The notes under the pieces are model-generated. The model had not been told where the DNA came from, made no database searches, and saw nothing but the letters and a program-made list of their open reading frames with translations. A stretch of DNA of 64,000 bases from NCBI RefSeq assembly GCF_003573695.1, contig NC_039359.1:94113275-94177274 (forward strand), read 5' to 3'. How positions within the stretch are numbered: position 1 is the stretch's first letter; every line of letters begins with the position of its first letter. The position numbers and the translations under genes are program-made. Source of the DNA: Papaver somniferum. Its lineage: Eukaryota; Streptophyta; Magnoliopsida; Ranunculales; Papaveraceae. Shown one piece after another: positions 35,690-47,930 of this stretch.

Positions 35690-36334
35690 TCAAAATGCAC
35701 CCCTTTCCTACGACCTCATCCAATGGATGAGCGTGTCTGACGTACAAAGTCTCAGCCGTTTCAATTCTTGGCCCAATCTGTTTCAAATTGTTGGCAATAA
35801 ATGGGATTTATATCAATAATCAATGGAGTCGAATTGAACGAAATATTCTTTGAAGCTAATAACTCACGCACATATGTTTCTTTTCAGAAGCTCAAAACTC
35901 ACACACATCTAGAAATATGTCCACAGTGACTCAATTGAGGAGTTTGAGAATTTAGGTTCTTATTTCTCTCCTCCGATGTTAGGTTTTTTATTTTTCGCAA
36001 TCGAAATGTAAACCATAGATTTCTGATTCATAATTTTTCATTTTGATTTTTTTAAATTAGCTATCGATTCAATAATGGCGTAACTACATCATCCATATGT
36101 ATTAACATCTGATAATCAATCCCAAAGTTTATCTCCATTCCCAGGTATTGGTGGTTGTCGTTCTACTGATTCGTTCATGTCGTCGGTTGCATTTTTTCCT
36201 GTTCATTGTTTTCTTTACTCTCAATCTCCTATTTTTCGTTATCTAGTCTTAACAATTTGCAGAAAAATTCCCACTTCTTTTAGTGGGGTTTGGGATGTTC
36301 TATAACGAATTAATTTCTTGAATATACGCAGGAG
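35690..36334 (+). promoter_or_regulatory. Paralogous upstream region of second locus
   Basis: Similar over several blocks to 26220-26700, including CCTCATCCAAT and GGCGTAACTACATCAT. It leads to an acceptor ACGCAG (36325-36330) just before an ATG exon, so it likely holds a promoter, 5' leader and leader intron. Confidence 0.5.
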
Positions 36335-36406
36335 ATGGATAGCAACGCTTCAATATCAAGTTCAGTATGCATAAAGAAACTCACTTCTGATACAAGGACA
36401 GTTGAT
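36335..36406 (+). CDS. ATG exon (24 codons) of a second, unnamed locus
   Basis: Starts MDSNASISSSVCIKK and ends at GTTGAT with donor GTGAGC at 36407, phase 0. Position and context mirror the exon at 27637-27657. Downstream, 37360-37490 contains a helical, Lys/Leu-rich open segment (LHKEEMKLVLDLKNELLVLL) that may be another exon. The rest is unclear and the gene may be degenerate. Confidence 0.42.
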
Positions 36407-38870
36407 GTGAGCTTTCTATTTCCGTATTTTCGTTATCAATTTAATCTTGGAGATTATAATAGTGTTAGATTTGGATTTTAGGGTTTTGTAGACCATCCCT
36501 ATCTATATATGTGTTTCTTTTGAATTTCGTGAACTAGATGTTATTACACCACGTTTGCAATGAGCTTACTCACCTTCAGATGATTGCTAATATCTCATGT
36601 GTTTAATAAAAATCATAGACTTGCTATGTGTGTTGGAGTTCACCATAGTTAAATCTTCCCTTGCTTTGATTAATTATACAATAGGATTTTTTGTCGAAAG
36701 TGAATTATTATGTTTGATTAGACTATATTTTGATGATGTAGTTTGGGTTTGAGTTGGCAGCAGGGTTCTACTAAGAAAATATATGGAACATGGATAAAGA
36801 AACTGGTAGCAGAAAAGTTGATGATCAGTATGGATTCTAAACGATGTTGGACGAGTGTTATTACACGTTGAATTCTATTGTACGAGTATGGATTCTAAAA
36901 CATTTATGCTTGATCTTTGTCTAGATATTTCAACTGCTAGCAATATTTTTCCTAGATATCTCAACTGGAGACCAACCCACTTGCTACATTTTATATATTT
37001 GATTTTAGGATAATCTCCATATTACTAATTATAACTTTACACTTCTTTTTTTCTTGCGCATTTTGTTTAGAAACTCATATTTTCTTTTGTTCGACACTTT
37101 CAAACGGATTTTGTTCGTGGTGTAGAAGGCTACCGTTATAGGGTATAAAAAAATTGAGAGAGATAAGCCTACGAGTTTGATTGTTTCTTTCTTTTGATTA
37201 CGGAGATATCGACCTTAAAACAGTTAAAGAGTTCTCAATATAAATGAAGTTATGGTGCTGAAAATTCATTATTGGAAGCTGCACTTAATAGACTACCTTG
37301 ACTCAGAAGGGAAAAATGGTGGGAATACACTGAAACCCGTCTGCACACAGGTCTGTTTGAGTTGGAAAAAATAAAGAAATTACGCCATATACTTTGTTAT
37401 AGATATTTGTCGCTTCACAAGGAGGAAATGAAATTAGTGTTGGACCTAAAGAATGAGTTGCTGGTTCTTTTAAAATTTGTTTCTCAAGTGTCTTTTGATA
37501 TTGGGTCAATTTCACCAGGTCCCTTTTGTTTTTTACGTCTAATTGAGCTTTGGCATTTGTAGTTGTTGTGTGCTGCAGGGCATTTTTCCATGGAATAGGG
37601 GTAAAGAAGAATCATGGTCTCGATATCTTATGCCATAAACGGAAGGTGTCTAGATAACGTTAGGAATTTTTCAACTCTCCTGAGGAACTAGATGAGTTTC
37701 TTCAACTAGACATACCGTATAAGGAACATTGGTGTATGCAGTTAACTTGGTGAAAATGGAATAGATTTGTTTGCTGCAATTAATGTGGATTGGGGAAGTT
37801 AACTTCCTGCAATTACGGTCTGTTCTGGAACCATCTACAAGTCATGTAGTATATTTTTTTACTGGAAGATTAAAATAGAATTCCCTATTCAATGCCGAAT
37901 CCGCACATTACAATTAACACAAGAGCAGTGTGGGGTATAACTCAAACCTTTTAATCTTTCTCATCATTTCCTTTCACTCTGGACTGATTTTTGTGTTATA
38001 ACATGAAATACGACAGAGGAAATGCTACGAAAAATCATGATGTGCATTTGTTGAACTAATTTTGTTTGTTTCATTGCAGAAGTATTGTTATTGTGCATGC
38101 TAAACACTTCGCTGGAAATGGAGGCACTGATAAGGTGATAAATCATGGGAATGTCATATCACCCTTCAGTTACTTGGAAATAATTTTTATGCTGCCTTAT
38201 CTGGATTTTCCACAATTATAGCGACCTTTTATAGGTGAGACGGGATCACACTGTACTCAACAAAGACAATTATCTCCTAAATTTTTTTTACAAGAAGTAA
38301 AAGTCAAGAAGCCTACCTGTTTGATGATTCGTTATGTGTCCTGAGTGTGATATGATTAAATTTGTCCCCACAATTTTATGGTGATGTAAATACGTTCATC
38401 CAGAACATTGATGTTCTCATGATTCGTTATCTTCGGAAGATTACAACGATCTCTGTGAGGAAGAATGAGTTTAATATTTTTCCTGCAAGTCACAAATGTT
38501 CCTCCTGCAAGTTTTATTGTTCATGGCGTTTATTAGCCAATTAAAGATGTATTTACCGAGATGTGTCGCTCTATCTAATGGGTCTCTGGGTCATATCGTT
38601 GAAGTAGGTGGAAATGATTGTAGTAGAAGGAGATGACTTATGTTGTTTTTCATGGAAGCCTTTTTTTTTCTTTTTTTGTACACTATGGATAGCCAAAAAA
38701 ATCATAGTATGTCACTAAAAATCACACATTTACATTACTAATTTACAGATTGTACAAGAATCAACACGAAAATTTATCTCCTTGAAATTCAGCTATAGAA
38801 TGACATTTTAAAATTTTGGAATCCAGGAAAAGAGCAGATAAAAATATTTGACTATCATAATATCTTAACT
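36407..38870. other. Probable introns or decayed exons of the second locus
   Basis: Only short open stretches are present (37362-37562 is the best). I could not assemble a convincing gene model. Nothing else is recognised. Confidence 0.35.
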
Positions 38871-38975
38871 TTTTTTTTTTTTTAAAGTACAACATCCTGA
38901 GTTCATGAGTTGGGAAGAAGAGGCAGCCCTAAGCTGCTCAACAGTAGCTCAGCTCCTAACCGAGTTTCCTTTTTT
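38871..38975 (-). mobile_element. Possible short retroposon 3' end with poly(A)
   Basis: The minus strand reads GGAGCTGAGCTACTGTTGAG... and ends in a run of about 14 A (T run at 38871-38885). This looks like a SINE or LINE 3' end. The 5' border and target duplication were not found. Confidence 0.35.
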
Positions 38976-39839
38976 ATCATAATTTTTTTTCCAAAAGAAA
39001 TCTATTGATTTAGCTAGGCATAACGAAAATCAGATCACGAACACTTTAAAGAGAGGATTGGTGGGACGCCAAAATTACAAAATTAAAAGAAACAGGTTGT
39101 GCAACACATAGTGGAGATACCAATTTTCTATTACTAAAAATAACAAATATATTTCAATTTTTGATGTCCATCTAAGCAAGAACCATCTTCCAACGACAAG
39201 AAGAAAAAGAATGTAAGTGTGTTGCATGGTGAAAAAAATTCAATGATCAGTTATTGCATTCGTGAAATTATATAACGGTGCTTATTAAAATAGAAATATA
39301 AGGTTATTTGTTTTTGTTCACATTTATAAAACATTGGAATTCATCTTTAATTTTTTGTAGTCTTGAAAAGTTTGAAATGATTTTATTATGTTTTTTTTTT
39401 CTTATTTTAATTTTAACATTAAAATAATATGTTATAAGATAATTAGAAAATTTGAATTGAAAATAAAATCTTCAATTATTTGATACTACACACTTATTTT
39501 AGAAATTTAAAGTTAAACTTGATGTGCTTCGATATAAAAATAACTTATTAATTTATCATATAACATTTATCAATTTAACAGTACTAATAATTTATCAAAA
39601 TATTAATTTACAGACAACAATCAAAACCCCATGCCGTTATAGAAGGGGGCATATTCTAGTTTCAAAGGAAAAGGAAAAGAATAGGTGAGATCTATCCGAA
39701 GGATGGGAAAGCCACTAACCTAGTTATATGTGCACGGAGTACCCGTAAAGGCTAGGGCTCCTAAAAACACCCAAAGACGAGCGACACGTGTATTTGTTTA
39801 AACAACAAGGGCTGTATAGTGATTACGATTAAGGCCTAT
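38976..39839. other. AT-rich spacer
   Basis: Very AT-rich (especially 39230-39610). No gene or repeat recognised. Confidence 0.4.
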
Positions 39840-40012
39840 GAGCATCCACGATGGACGACTAAACCCAAACTTTTGGTCCAGAAACGTGACGCAGTTGAAC
39901 AGACTAAAGATCAAAAACCAGACTAAACCCAAATTTCAGACTATATTTGGTCTGGAACACGGACCAAAATCAAATTTGGTCGAGCGGAGTTATAATCTTC
40001 GTTTGTTAATAG

Positions 40013-40262
40013 GCGTTTATATATTGTACGTTTCACTTGAAGCGGTTGTATAATTCTAGTCCTGTGGCGAGGCGTTTATATAATGTACGCTTTAACCAGG
40101 CGTAGTAAAATATACGCCCCACCAGGCGCGCCTGATGACAGGCGGTCATAAAGTGTTCACCCCATTGAGACGAATGTATTACATGCGCCCCATTCAGGCG
40201 TACGTTTTAAGGCCGTCCCACTCAGGCGTGCATAAAGCTCACGCCCCATACCCAGCGAACTT
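40013..40262. repeat. Degenerate ~30-bp AGGCGT...ACGCC inverted-repeat array
   Basis: About seven units follow the pattern GGCGT-(AT-rich)-ACGCCCCA, for example GGCGTAGTAAAATATACGCC. GGCGT and ACGCC pair within each unit. It is subterminal in the Harbinger element and may be a transposase-binding region (inference). Confidence 0.78.
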
Positions 40263-40327
40263 TATACCTCCGTTCGTTGTCTAGAACCATTTTTGAACTG
40301 ATTAGAGAAAATTGTCGTGAAATTAAT

Positions 40328-40421
40328 TTTCGAACGTTGGAGAAAACTGAACGTTGGATATTTTCGAACGTTGGAAGTTTTGAAAGATATTTTCGAACGT
40401 TGGAAATTTCGAACGTTAAAG
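40328..40421. repeat. TCGAACGTTGGA repeat before ORF1
   Basis: AACGTT with flanking TCG/GGA occurs five times in 90 bp (about 40331, 40350, 40367, 40396, 40411). AACGTT is palindromic. Lying just upstream of the TATA box, it could be a regulatory or transposase-binding cluster. Confidence 0.75.
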
Positions 40422-40436
40422 GTTTCTTTCATACAC

Positions 40437-40446
40437 CTATATATAC
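40437..40446 (+). promoter_or_regulatory. TATA box of Harbinger ORF1
   Basis: CTATATATAC about 120 bases before the ATG at 40566, which leaves a leader of roughly 90 bases. Confidence 0.5.
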
Positions 40447-40565
40447 ACATGAATTCCTCTAATATTTCCCCACAACTAATGATTCAAACTATCTATCAGA
40501 ACAAGAAGAAGAATTATTATTTCGTCTTTCAAATCATTTAGAAAATTTTCACAGAATCGCTTACA

Positions 40566-41508
40566 ATGGAACCACGAGTAGCACGAGGTCCAAATTTTAC
40601 GACAATCGAAGATGTAACGATGTGTAAAATTCATTTATCAATATCTCAAGATCCTGGTGTTGGAACTGATCAATCAGAGGCGGCGTTATGGACTCGTATC
40701 AAAGATGATATTAAACTTCATTTACCTAATAAACCAGAGCGGTCTTGGAGTTCCTGGCAAAAACGATATCAGGGAATAAGTAAAGATGTGGCATTGTTTT
40801 CGGCAAAAGAGGCAGAGTGGAAGGTGAATATCATACTGGATGGGGTCCTGAAAAGAAGGTAAGTATTCTTTATTTTTTGAACAATTATTTTCTAATATTT
40901 ACACGCCCTTGAACTTAACTGTTTTTAAAAACATTAACAACTTGAAGAAGTAAACAAGTGGTTCAAGAATGCAATTATGGAAAAAAATTTAAGCACAAAG
41001 AGTGCTACCCAATTGTCTTAGAAAATATAAAATATAATCGGCGATCGACTTTTGTATTCGATACGATGCACGATTTAGACAGTGTGAGAATAACGAGGAA
41101 GATGAGGAAGGACAACAAACAAAAACTCAAGGCGAGTCCGGTAATGACACAGATAGGGGAGACATAGAGAACATATATCTCCGTAAGATGGCGAAAAAAA
41201 CAGCAAAACGATTGAAGAAAACAGGGAGAGAGAAATCCACTATCCAAGAGGAATTGATGGGAATAATTATTAAAGAACAACAAAATTTCAATACTCATTA
41301 CCAAGAACCATCAAGATTCAACATGGAACAAAGAGCAGCAGAGTTTGCAGCAAAACAAGCCGAACATGCGGCAAAAAAAGCCAAGGAAGTTGAAGACGAC
41401 GAATTTCGCATCATTATGATGGATCTTGAAAAATTGGATCGTGTGCAAAAGGAGTACTTCGAACTTCGTACGGCAGACATAGTTTGGAATAGAAGAAACC
41501 AATCTTAA
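40566..41508 (+). pseudogene. Harbinger ORF1: Myb/SANT-like DNA-binding protein
   Basis: The first exon (ATG 40566) encodes a trihelix/SANT-like segment with LHLPNKPERSWSSWQKRYQGI, found in PIF ORF1 proteins that help transposase bind DNA. A one-base shift near 40822 is needed to continue to the GWGPEKK segment. A likely intron follows (donor GTAAGT at 40860, acceptor near 40945), then EVNKWFKN. Further shifts link to HKECYPIVLENIKYN and to the C-terminal coiled coil 41188-41508 (FAAKQAEHAAKKAKEVEDDE), typical of the NAM-associated C-terminal region. At least three shifts make it non-functional. Confidence 0.68.
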
Positions 41509-41839
41509 CACAAAGGCAGAATAGTTGAAAACTTAATTATTTCTCATATTCAGTGATTAATAGTTTTAGTAGTATAATTATGTTTTAATATTTCTTATTA
41601 TTACAATTAGTCGTATTATTATGTAAATTTTGGATTTTAAGTTTATTTCCGTTGAATTGAATTAAGTTTAAACGTTTTTGAAACAACTAAGCTTAATTAA
41701 AACTTGATGATGATGACATAAAAAAGAGATAATAGATTTAAATAAAATCATTCGTCCAAAAATACTGACCAAGTATTGATCAACATATTTCGAACTATAA
41801 TTATAGGAAAGATACAACATTCTAATTTAATCATTCGTC

Positions 41840-42308
41840 GGGATTATAGTGCCCAAGACTTGATTTGAAGATTTCGTAGCATTCCTCATGCTCAAAATCA
41901 TTGCATGTCTCGTGGTAAAATTCCAACCGAGCTGTCATTTGCTGCAAATTTAAAGAAAAATAAGTTACATATATGTTTAGCTTAAATATAGATCTAAGCA
42001 TAAGATTTGAAACAAATTCTCACCCGTTCCTCATACGCCATACTAGGATTTCGTATGTTAACATCAGCCTGAAACATAACAAAAGTTTCCACCTCCATGT
42101 TGATGCTATTGAACCTATTTTGAACATATTTTTTAGTTTTAGAATTTTCATTACCTATTATCGTATCGAATATATCAAAAACATTTGACCAAAACCGGTT
42201 GCGGGGTTGCCCTGAATAAAGTGGATCTGTTGTAACATTGATCCATGCTTGAACAATACCAACATCTTCTGTTTTAGTGAATTTTTTCATATTTCGTTGC
42301 TGAATCAC
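41840..42308 (-). CDS. Second ORF1-like Myb/SANT protein, minus strand
   Basis: Starts MIQQRNMKKFTKTEDVGIVQ at 42308 and stays open to about 41994 with the SANT-like AWINVTTDPLYSGQPRNRFW motif seen in plant PIF ORF1 proteins. A possible intron leads to a short last exon (about 41945-41840, MTARLEFYHETCNDFEHEEC) ending in TGA. It is on the same strand as the transposase and opposite to the ORF1 at 40566. Whether it works is unknown; it is shorter than usual and lacks the long C-terminal coil. Confidence 0.55.
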
Positions 42309-42585
42309 GGACTAAGAGATTGTTCTGGTTGGAGAAAAGAAGAAAAATAAGAATTCTATAGCTTTATAGGATAAAAAAAATGAATGGACATGAATCAGTC
42401 ATAATCTGTTTGGATAAGAAACGGTAATCCATGGGGATTTCTATATAGTATCGACAAAAAGAAAATGATAAGAAGATAAGAAAATGATTTTGTTATTATC
42501 AAAAGTTAAGATACAAAGAAAATGACAATCAACAGTTTTCATAAAAAACAACCCATACAATTAAACATGTCCTCTATCCAAATTT

Positions 42586-43917
42586 TTAATTTCCATATTC
42601 TGACCATATATGTTTAATCAAGTCATCACGCAAGCGAATATGCGCATCTTTGTTACGCGTTGCACGTCGGCGTTTCTCATCTCTAATTTGGGAAAACTCC
42701 TCACTATTGCCTCTTAATATATTAACCGGTGCTGGGTTGCTACGTTGTTCATAAACATGTGGCCAGTCACCGGGTAGACGCTCATCCTCGACTATCATAT
42801 TATGTAAGATAATACAGGTTTTCATGATATAGGAAAGCACATCTGGATTCCACATTCTTGCAGGTTGTTTGATGATTCCAAACTGTTGTTGAAGTACACA
42901 AAATCCCCATTCTGCATCTTTTCTTGCACCCTCTTGCATCGATGAAATATTTCCTTTTTCCTACCAACATGATGTTTAATGGCCATAATAATAGTAACAA
43001 TCTCTGGGTATATGCCATCACCTAGATAATACGACATATCATATGAATGTCCATTTACCTCGTAGCTCACTGGTGGTGCTTTTCCTGTTACAAGACTTCG
43101 AAAAACATATGAACGGTTCGTAACATTAATATCGTTGTTAGAGCCGGGCATACCAAAAAATGCATGCCAAAACCATAGATCATACGACACCACTGCCTCC
43201 AACACGATACTTTTGATCCCTTTATACGCGGTGTAAGCCCCTGATTCTGCCGACGGACATTTATCCCATTTCTAATGCATGCAATCTAGACTACCTAGCA
43301 TCCCTGGAAATCCCCGGTCTTTGTTTTGCTTGAGAAACAGTTCTACATCACCAACTATTGGTTCACGCAAATATTCTTTCCCATACACATTGACAATCGT
43401 CTTACAAAACCTACGAGTGGCTTCCAACACAGTGGTTTCTCCTATGCATAAGTACTCGTCTGTTGCATCTGCCACACATCCATAAGCTAACATTCGTACT
43501 GATGCTGTTACTTTTTGATGAGGGTTTAATCCAAGAACTCCACAAGCATCGGGCTTTTGAACAAAATATTTGTCTACGTCAGTAACACCTTCCACTATTC
43601 GGTTAAAAAATTGTCGACGCATTCTGAATCTTCTGCGAAAAACATTAGGTGGCTGGCTTGGATACGGCGAAAAGTAGTCGTTCCATAGAAGTTCTGCTCA
43701 TGCATCACGATTTATTGGTATTTTGATACGAGTTTAAGGTCATTTTGAATTTGTAACAAGGACTCCCAAACTAACGGCCATGTTATTTTGCATAATTGCT
43801 ATTGCATCATCATCCGAGGAATAAAAACTACTATTAGAAGAAGAAGAAGAAGAAGAAGAAGAAAAAGAAGAAACAGAAGAGCAATAATGAGCGGTTTTCT
43901 CATAGTTTTCCATTACT
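42586..43917 (-). pseudogene. Harbinger DDE transposase, broken
   Basis: One minus-strand frame runs from about 43917 (MENYEKTAHYC, then a serine run) through LLWNDYFSPYPSQPPNVFRR, RRQFFNRIVEGV, and the catalytic blocks GSLDCMH (first Asp) and PGSNNDINV (second Asp). A shift near 42940 then leads to QEGARKDAEWGFCVLQQQFG and IMKTCIILHNMIVEDE. The layout matches the DDE_Tnp_4 family that cuts and joins transposon ends. Stops: TGA 43740-43742, TAA 43734-43736, TGA 43698-43700, and TAG 43272-43274 where the family has Trp after DCMH. Four stops and one shift make it dead. Confidence 0.9.
43839..43872. repeat. GAA microsatellite
   Basis: About ten GAA triplets with one AAA interruption. On the minus strand it encodes the serine run of the transposase N-terminus. 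Confidence 0.9.
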
Positions 43918-43950
43918 ATCTGAAGCAGAAGAGGGGTTTTGCCATTCATA

Positions 43951-44331
43951 TATTGAGTGATCAGGTCTTTAATTTATAACCCATTTCCAAGAGCATTAAT
44001 AAATAAAAAAAGAGATAGTGTTATTCAAAAAAAAAAAGTGTTTCTCAAAAAAGATAAACCGTTTGTCAGCGACCTGATATAACTACACTCTATATGGACG
44101 GTGAAAAAAATATACACACTGAGGTGAAAGAACTATACACATTAACTACTCGCTCAAACTTGAGAGGGCTACTAAAGGGACAGTGAAGAGAGTAGACTTG
44201 AAATGACTACTCGCTGAAAGATAAGATAAGATATTAACTATCAGTAGGTCTAGTATGACTACACACAACAAAGATAAAGATAACATCAAAGACAGACCAT
44301 CTAAATAGTCATAACAAATTAACCATTCATA
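43951..44331. other. Spacer
   Basis: AT-rich, with ACTACTCGCT-like words repeated at about 44144 and 44203. No gene seen. Confidence 0.4.
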
Positions 44332-44724
44332 TTATCTGTATCTGAAGGCGCCGATTGTGGTGGAATAAAAGGCATTTGCATTCTCGGAATGGTATTGACT
44401 GGGGACATTGTTGAAGCTGATCCTTGACTCATAAAACTCCAAACTTGTGGTGGCATTGTTTGGGAGAAGGAACCGCATATAAGGGGAGGTTGGACAGGGT
44501 GCGGCGTACGGAAAAAGGGACAGTTGTTGCTGCAAATCTATGTTCGTATTACTCAGCCTTTGTATTTCTGCTTCTTTCGCCATAATAACGTTCATCCTCT
44601 CCTTCGTTTGCTGTAATGCAACATCGCGAAATTGTATATTAAAATCAACATGTTCTTGAAATAACGTGTAAGCTTCGTGAAAAAGCGGGGGTATAACAAC
44701 CATACCCAATATTTCGCTTAGCAA
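44332..44724 (-). CDS. Glutamine-containing ORF of unknown origin, fused to LTR sequence
   Basis: 130 codons. The first ~15 (44724-44678) lie in the end of the SIRE-like LTR. The rest contains a probable helix (LQQTKERMNVIMAKEAEIQR) and polar sequence, and was presumably part of something that the LTR element entered. No domain is recognised. It could be a gene fragment or chance. Confidence 0.25.
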   Translation of the reverse strand: MLSEILGMVVIPPLFHEAYTLFQEHVDFNIQFRDVALQQTKERMNVIMAKEAEIQRLSNTNIDLQQQLSLFPYAAPCPTSPYMRFLLPNNATTSLEFYESRISFNNVPSQYHSENANAFYSTTIGAFRYR

Positions 44725-44976
44725 TCTGTATGGACAAACTCCAATATACTTTCGAGAGAATCAACTAGACAGTCAAACTCAATCTAGATAAAAAGTATAT
44801 TAAAGAGTTTATACCTCAATCTCGATATGATCTATACTCAAGCAAATAAAAATCTGCGAGTCTTTACCAAATACTAGAGAGATAACTTGGATGGTACCAA
44901 AGACCAATATCCAAGTGTCAATCAATTTAAATCAACAACCAAAGGTCGGATATTATAATTGATTGAACTAATACAC
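44678..44976 (-). mobile_element. SIRE-like Copia LTR, end part (split by Gypsy insertion)
   Basis: On the minus strand this continues from 58559 and ends CCGCTTTTTCA at 44678. The end matches that of the solo LTR at 11699. Together with 58559-60606 it makes an LTR of about 2.35 kb. Confidence 0.7.
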
Positions 44977-45744
44977 TGTAGATGGGAAAAAACGATTTGC
45001 TGGTTTTTATGGAATCGAGGAGATGACCGTGCGGAGGAGACTCCTTGAACCGAGCAAATGCTCAACCTCACACAGATGCACTGCAAGAAGGGAGTGCTTT
45101 AAGTTCTAGAGATCAATCTGTAGGACTCCGGCCTAACCCAAGACAATGGCCATTCCAGAGTCAATTCGGTCACAAAAGAGGATGGGTTGATCTGTAGGAG
45201 GGAAGTTGAGAAATGTGTGAGATCAATGGTGATCAACATTATAGATGTATTGTGTATTATTCGTAAGAAAGTTCTGAATTATTGAATTTTACTCAGTTTA
45301 GAGTGATTGCTCAGACGATGAGTTCGTGTAAACGAAAGATTGTCTGTATGAACTTGTTGAGAAATTCTTGTCTGTTTCAATCAGGATTCAGAGACTTATA
45401 TATTGCTGAATTGAAAACACCATGATCCCTTGAAGTGTGACAGTTGCGGGAGTCGAAGAGTGGGGAAGTGGAAAATCGTGTTGAAACCAGTTGCTCATCG
45501 TGCGGAGACTTGGTTAACTTTCCACCCACTACTTTTCTAACTCCTCCAACTGATTGCACGACTTTCTCACATTCTCATCGTGTGTATGAACACATGTGTC
45601 GTAAACCGCCAGACCAAAACCCTAGTTAATATCCCCCCATGTGACATGATTGATGTCCTGTGAATGTGGAGTCTGCAAGGCATACGTGTATTTAATTAGT
45701 CAGTTGATGACTTTATGGGACGATGAGTCCTTGTATTGCTGAGT

Positions 45745-46345
45745 TGAACATAATTTGCAAATGTTCTGAGACTCATGAATTGAACATGTCTGTTGAGACG
45801 AAGATATAAACTGTTGAACATTAATAGTCAGTATTCATGGACTGAGCAAGTATTGCTCATATGGACTTATTGAATATTTATAGTCGAACCAATATTCATG
45901 GACTGAGAAAATGTTGCTCATCTGAGCAAATATTGATAGTTGAACCAATATTCATGGTCTGAGCAAATATTGCTCATCTGGGAAAATATTGCTCTGATGA
46001 ATTGTTGAATATTAATGGTCGAACTAATATTCTTTGGTGTGAGAAAATATTGCTCATTTGAACAAATGTTGCTCACTTGATGAATTACTGAATATTGATA
46101 GTTGAACCAATATTCATGATTTGAACAAATATTGCTCGTATGAGCAAATGCTGCTCGCATGAGTTATTGAATATTGACAGTTAAGCCAATATTCACGATT
46201 TGAACAAATATTTCTCGTATGAGCAAATGTTGCTCGTTTAATGAATTGTTGACATCGTCGAATATTGATAATTGAACCAATATTCTTTTAATTGAGCAAA
46301 TATTGTTCGTCTGAGCAATTATTGCACGTTTAAGCAAACGTCAAT
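45745..46345. repeat. GAGCAAATATTGCTC inverted-repeat array in LTR
   Basis: Dozens of GAGCAA and TTGCTC half-sites, often paired with a three-base centre, alternate with GAATATTGATAGTTGAACCAA-like spacers. The same array is at about 55760-56330 in the other LTR. Confidence 0.85.
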
Positions 46346-47039
46346 TTAAGATGCTGACATCTGAGCCGAGCATAATTATTAAAGTGTTGATCACGGGATC
46401 AACGTAAAATTATTAGTGTTAGAATATGCTCAAAATTATGTTTTGCAGAGCTCTAGATTCGAACCCCTAATTTTGATCAATTGCCGAATTGATGATAAAT
46501 TTATGATTTATTGAAAATCAGTCATGAAAATGAAGTAGGGAACGGATACATGGGATGATCAACCGACCATATAGCGCCCAGATGCTCAAGTGAGCAAAAT
46601 ACCAAAGTCTCTTCAAGATCAGTTGGTGAAAGGATGATTAAATGCTGGTTTAATCATTTTTCAAATAGTGCTCGTGTGAGCGTCAGGTAGTAGAACCTGA
46701 TTATGGAGAGTTGAGGGACCGACCAAGGGATCATGAAATCGGCCCTTGGTGGTCATGGGACCAGCTGATGGTCGTTATAACAAACTCCCAGCTGTTTGGA
46801 AAGAGTTTGGATCCAGTATGAGCAATTGAGCAAATTAGGTCAAAATTATTAAAACACGTCCGACCGGCTATTTTCAAGCCTCAGGGACGGCCTTGGTCGG
46901 TCAAGGAGACATGCCCGCATCACCATAATGTCCGTGTCTCAGTCCTCAGAGTTTCGATATTTTCCAATGTGCGTTTAAGCAACATTTTGAGAAAATATGA
47001 AGAAATCAGGGATTTTGCTGAAACCGTGAAACTTCATGA

Positions 47040-47930
47040 GATGAAGGAATAAAATTATAAAATAATGAAGGAATCATGAGGTGTGGGACCGTCTAGGCCA
47101 AGGCATGGCCGGTCGGCAAAGGAGCCAGTCCCAAGGCACTTTTTCCTAATTTATAATATTTTCATGATTTTAGGGAAATATCATAAAATCAAGAAGTTTG
47201 TTGAAACCAAGGAATTTGTTAAAATCAAGGAGTTTCCATGAGATGAGGGAAACATAAAAAAAATAATAATGATAAAATAAGGGGCGTATGGGACCGGCTA
47301 GGGCGTGACCGGCCGGCTATGGCCCGGTCCCACGGGTTTCCCTAATTTTGTATTATTTTTCATGAACTTGAGTGAAATTTCATGAATCCAATGAGTTTGC
47401 TGAAACTAGGGAATTTCCTTGAAGTGGAGGAGTTTCCATAAGATGAGGAAACAAATATTATTAAAATAATAAGACATGGGCATGGGGGGTCGGCCACGGC
47501 TAGGGCATGGCCGGCCGGCCAATGAGCCCGGGTCCCGTGCGTTTTCTCCCTTATTTATAATATTTCATGAATTGAGGGAAATATCATGAAATCAAGGAAT
47601 TTTCACGGGATGAGGGAAATAATAAAATAATAAGGAGTCATGAGGTGTGGGACCGGCCACGGCTCGGGCATGGTCGGCCGGCTAGTGGACCCGGTCCCGC
47701 GACACCTTTCCTAAATTTTATTATTTCTTTGATACGAGGAAACACCATGAGACTGGGGAGTTTCCTTGAGACGAAGGAGATTTGTTCAAATGAAGGGATT
47801 TTAGAGATCAGGGAAAATAATAAAAAATATGATAAAATATAAAATTGGACGTGAGACTGGCCACGGCACGACCGTCCGGCCGGTGGGCCCAGTCTCCAGC
47901 GCCTTGATTAATGTTTTATTATTTTCTTCT
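47040..47930. repeat. Five ~170-230-bp subrepeats with GGGACCGG/CCGGTCCC arms
   Basis: GC-rich cores near 47080, 47310, 47490, 47665 and 47860 are separated by AT-rich ATGA-GGGAAAT-type sequence. Several cores have GGGACCGG paired with CCGGTCCC and an inner GGCCGGC. The second LTR has the same series at 57055-57890. Confidence 0.85.

Larger units (their letters stand above)
39840..43950. mobile_element. Harbinger/PIF DNA transposon (decayed)
   Basis: The left end GAGCATCCACGATGG resembles the usual PIF/Harbinger terminal repeat. Inside are a subterminal inverted-repeat array, a plus-strand Myb-like ORF1, a minus-strand ORF1-like gene and a minus-strand DDE transposase, the two-gene make-up of this class. 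I did not find a matching right terminal repeat near 43950-44330, so the right limit is set by the transposase start and may be wrong. The two ORF1-like genes may mean two merged elements. Confidence 0.65.

Noticed and set aside
43788..43979. Arginine-rich plus-strand ORF
   Set aside because: It is the shadow of the GAA microsatellite that encodes serines in the transposase on the minus strand.
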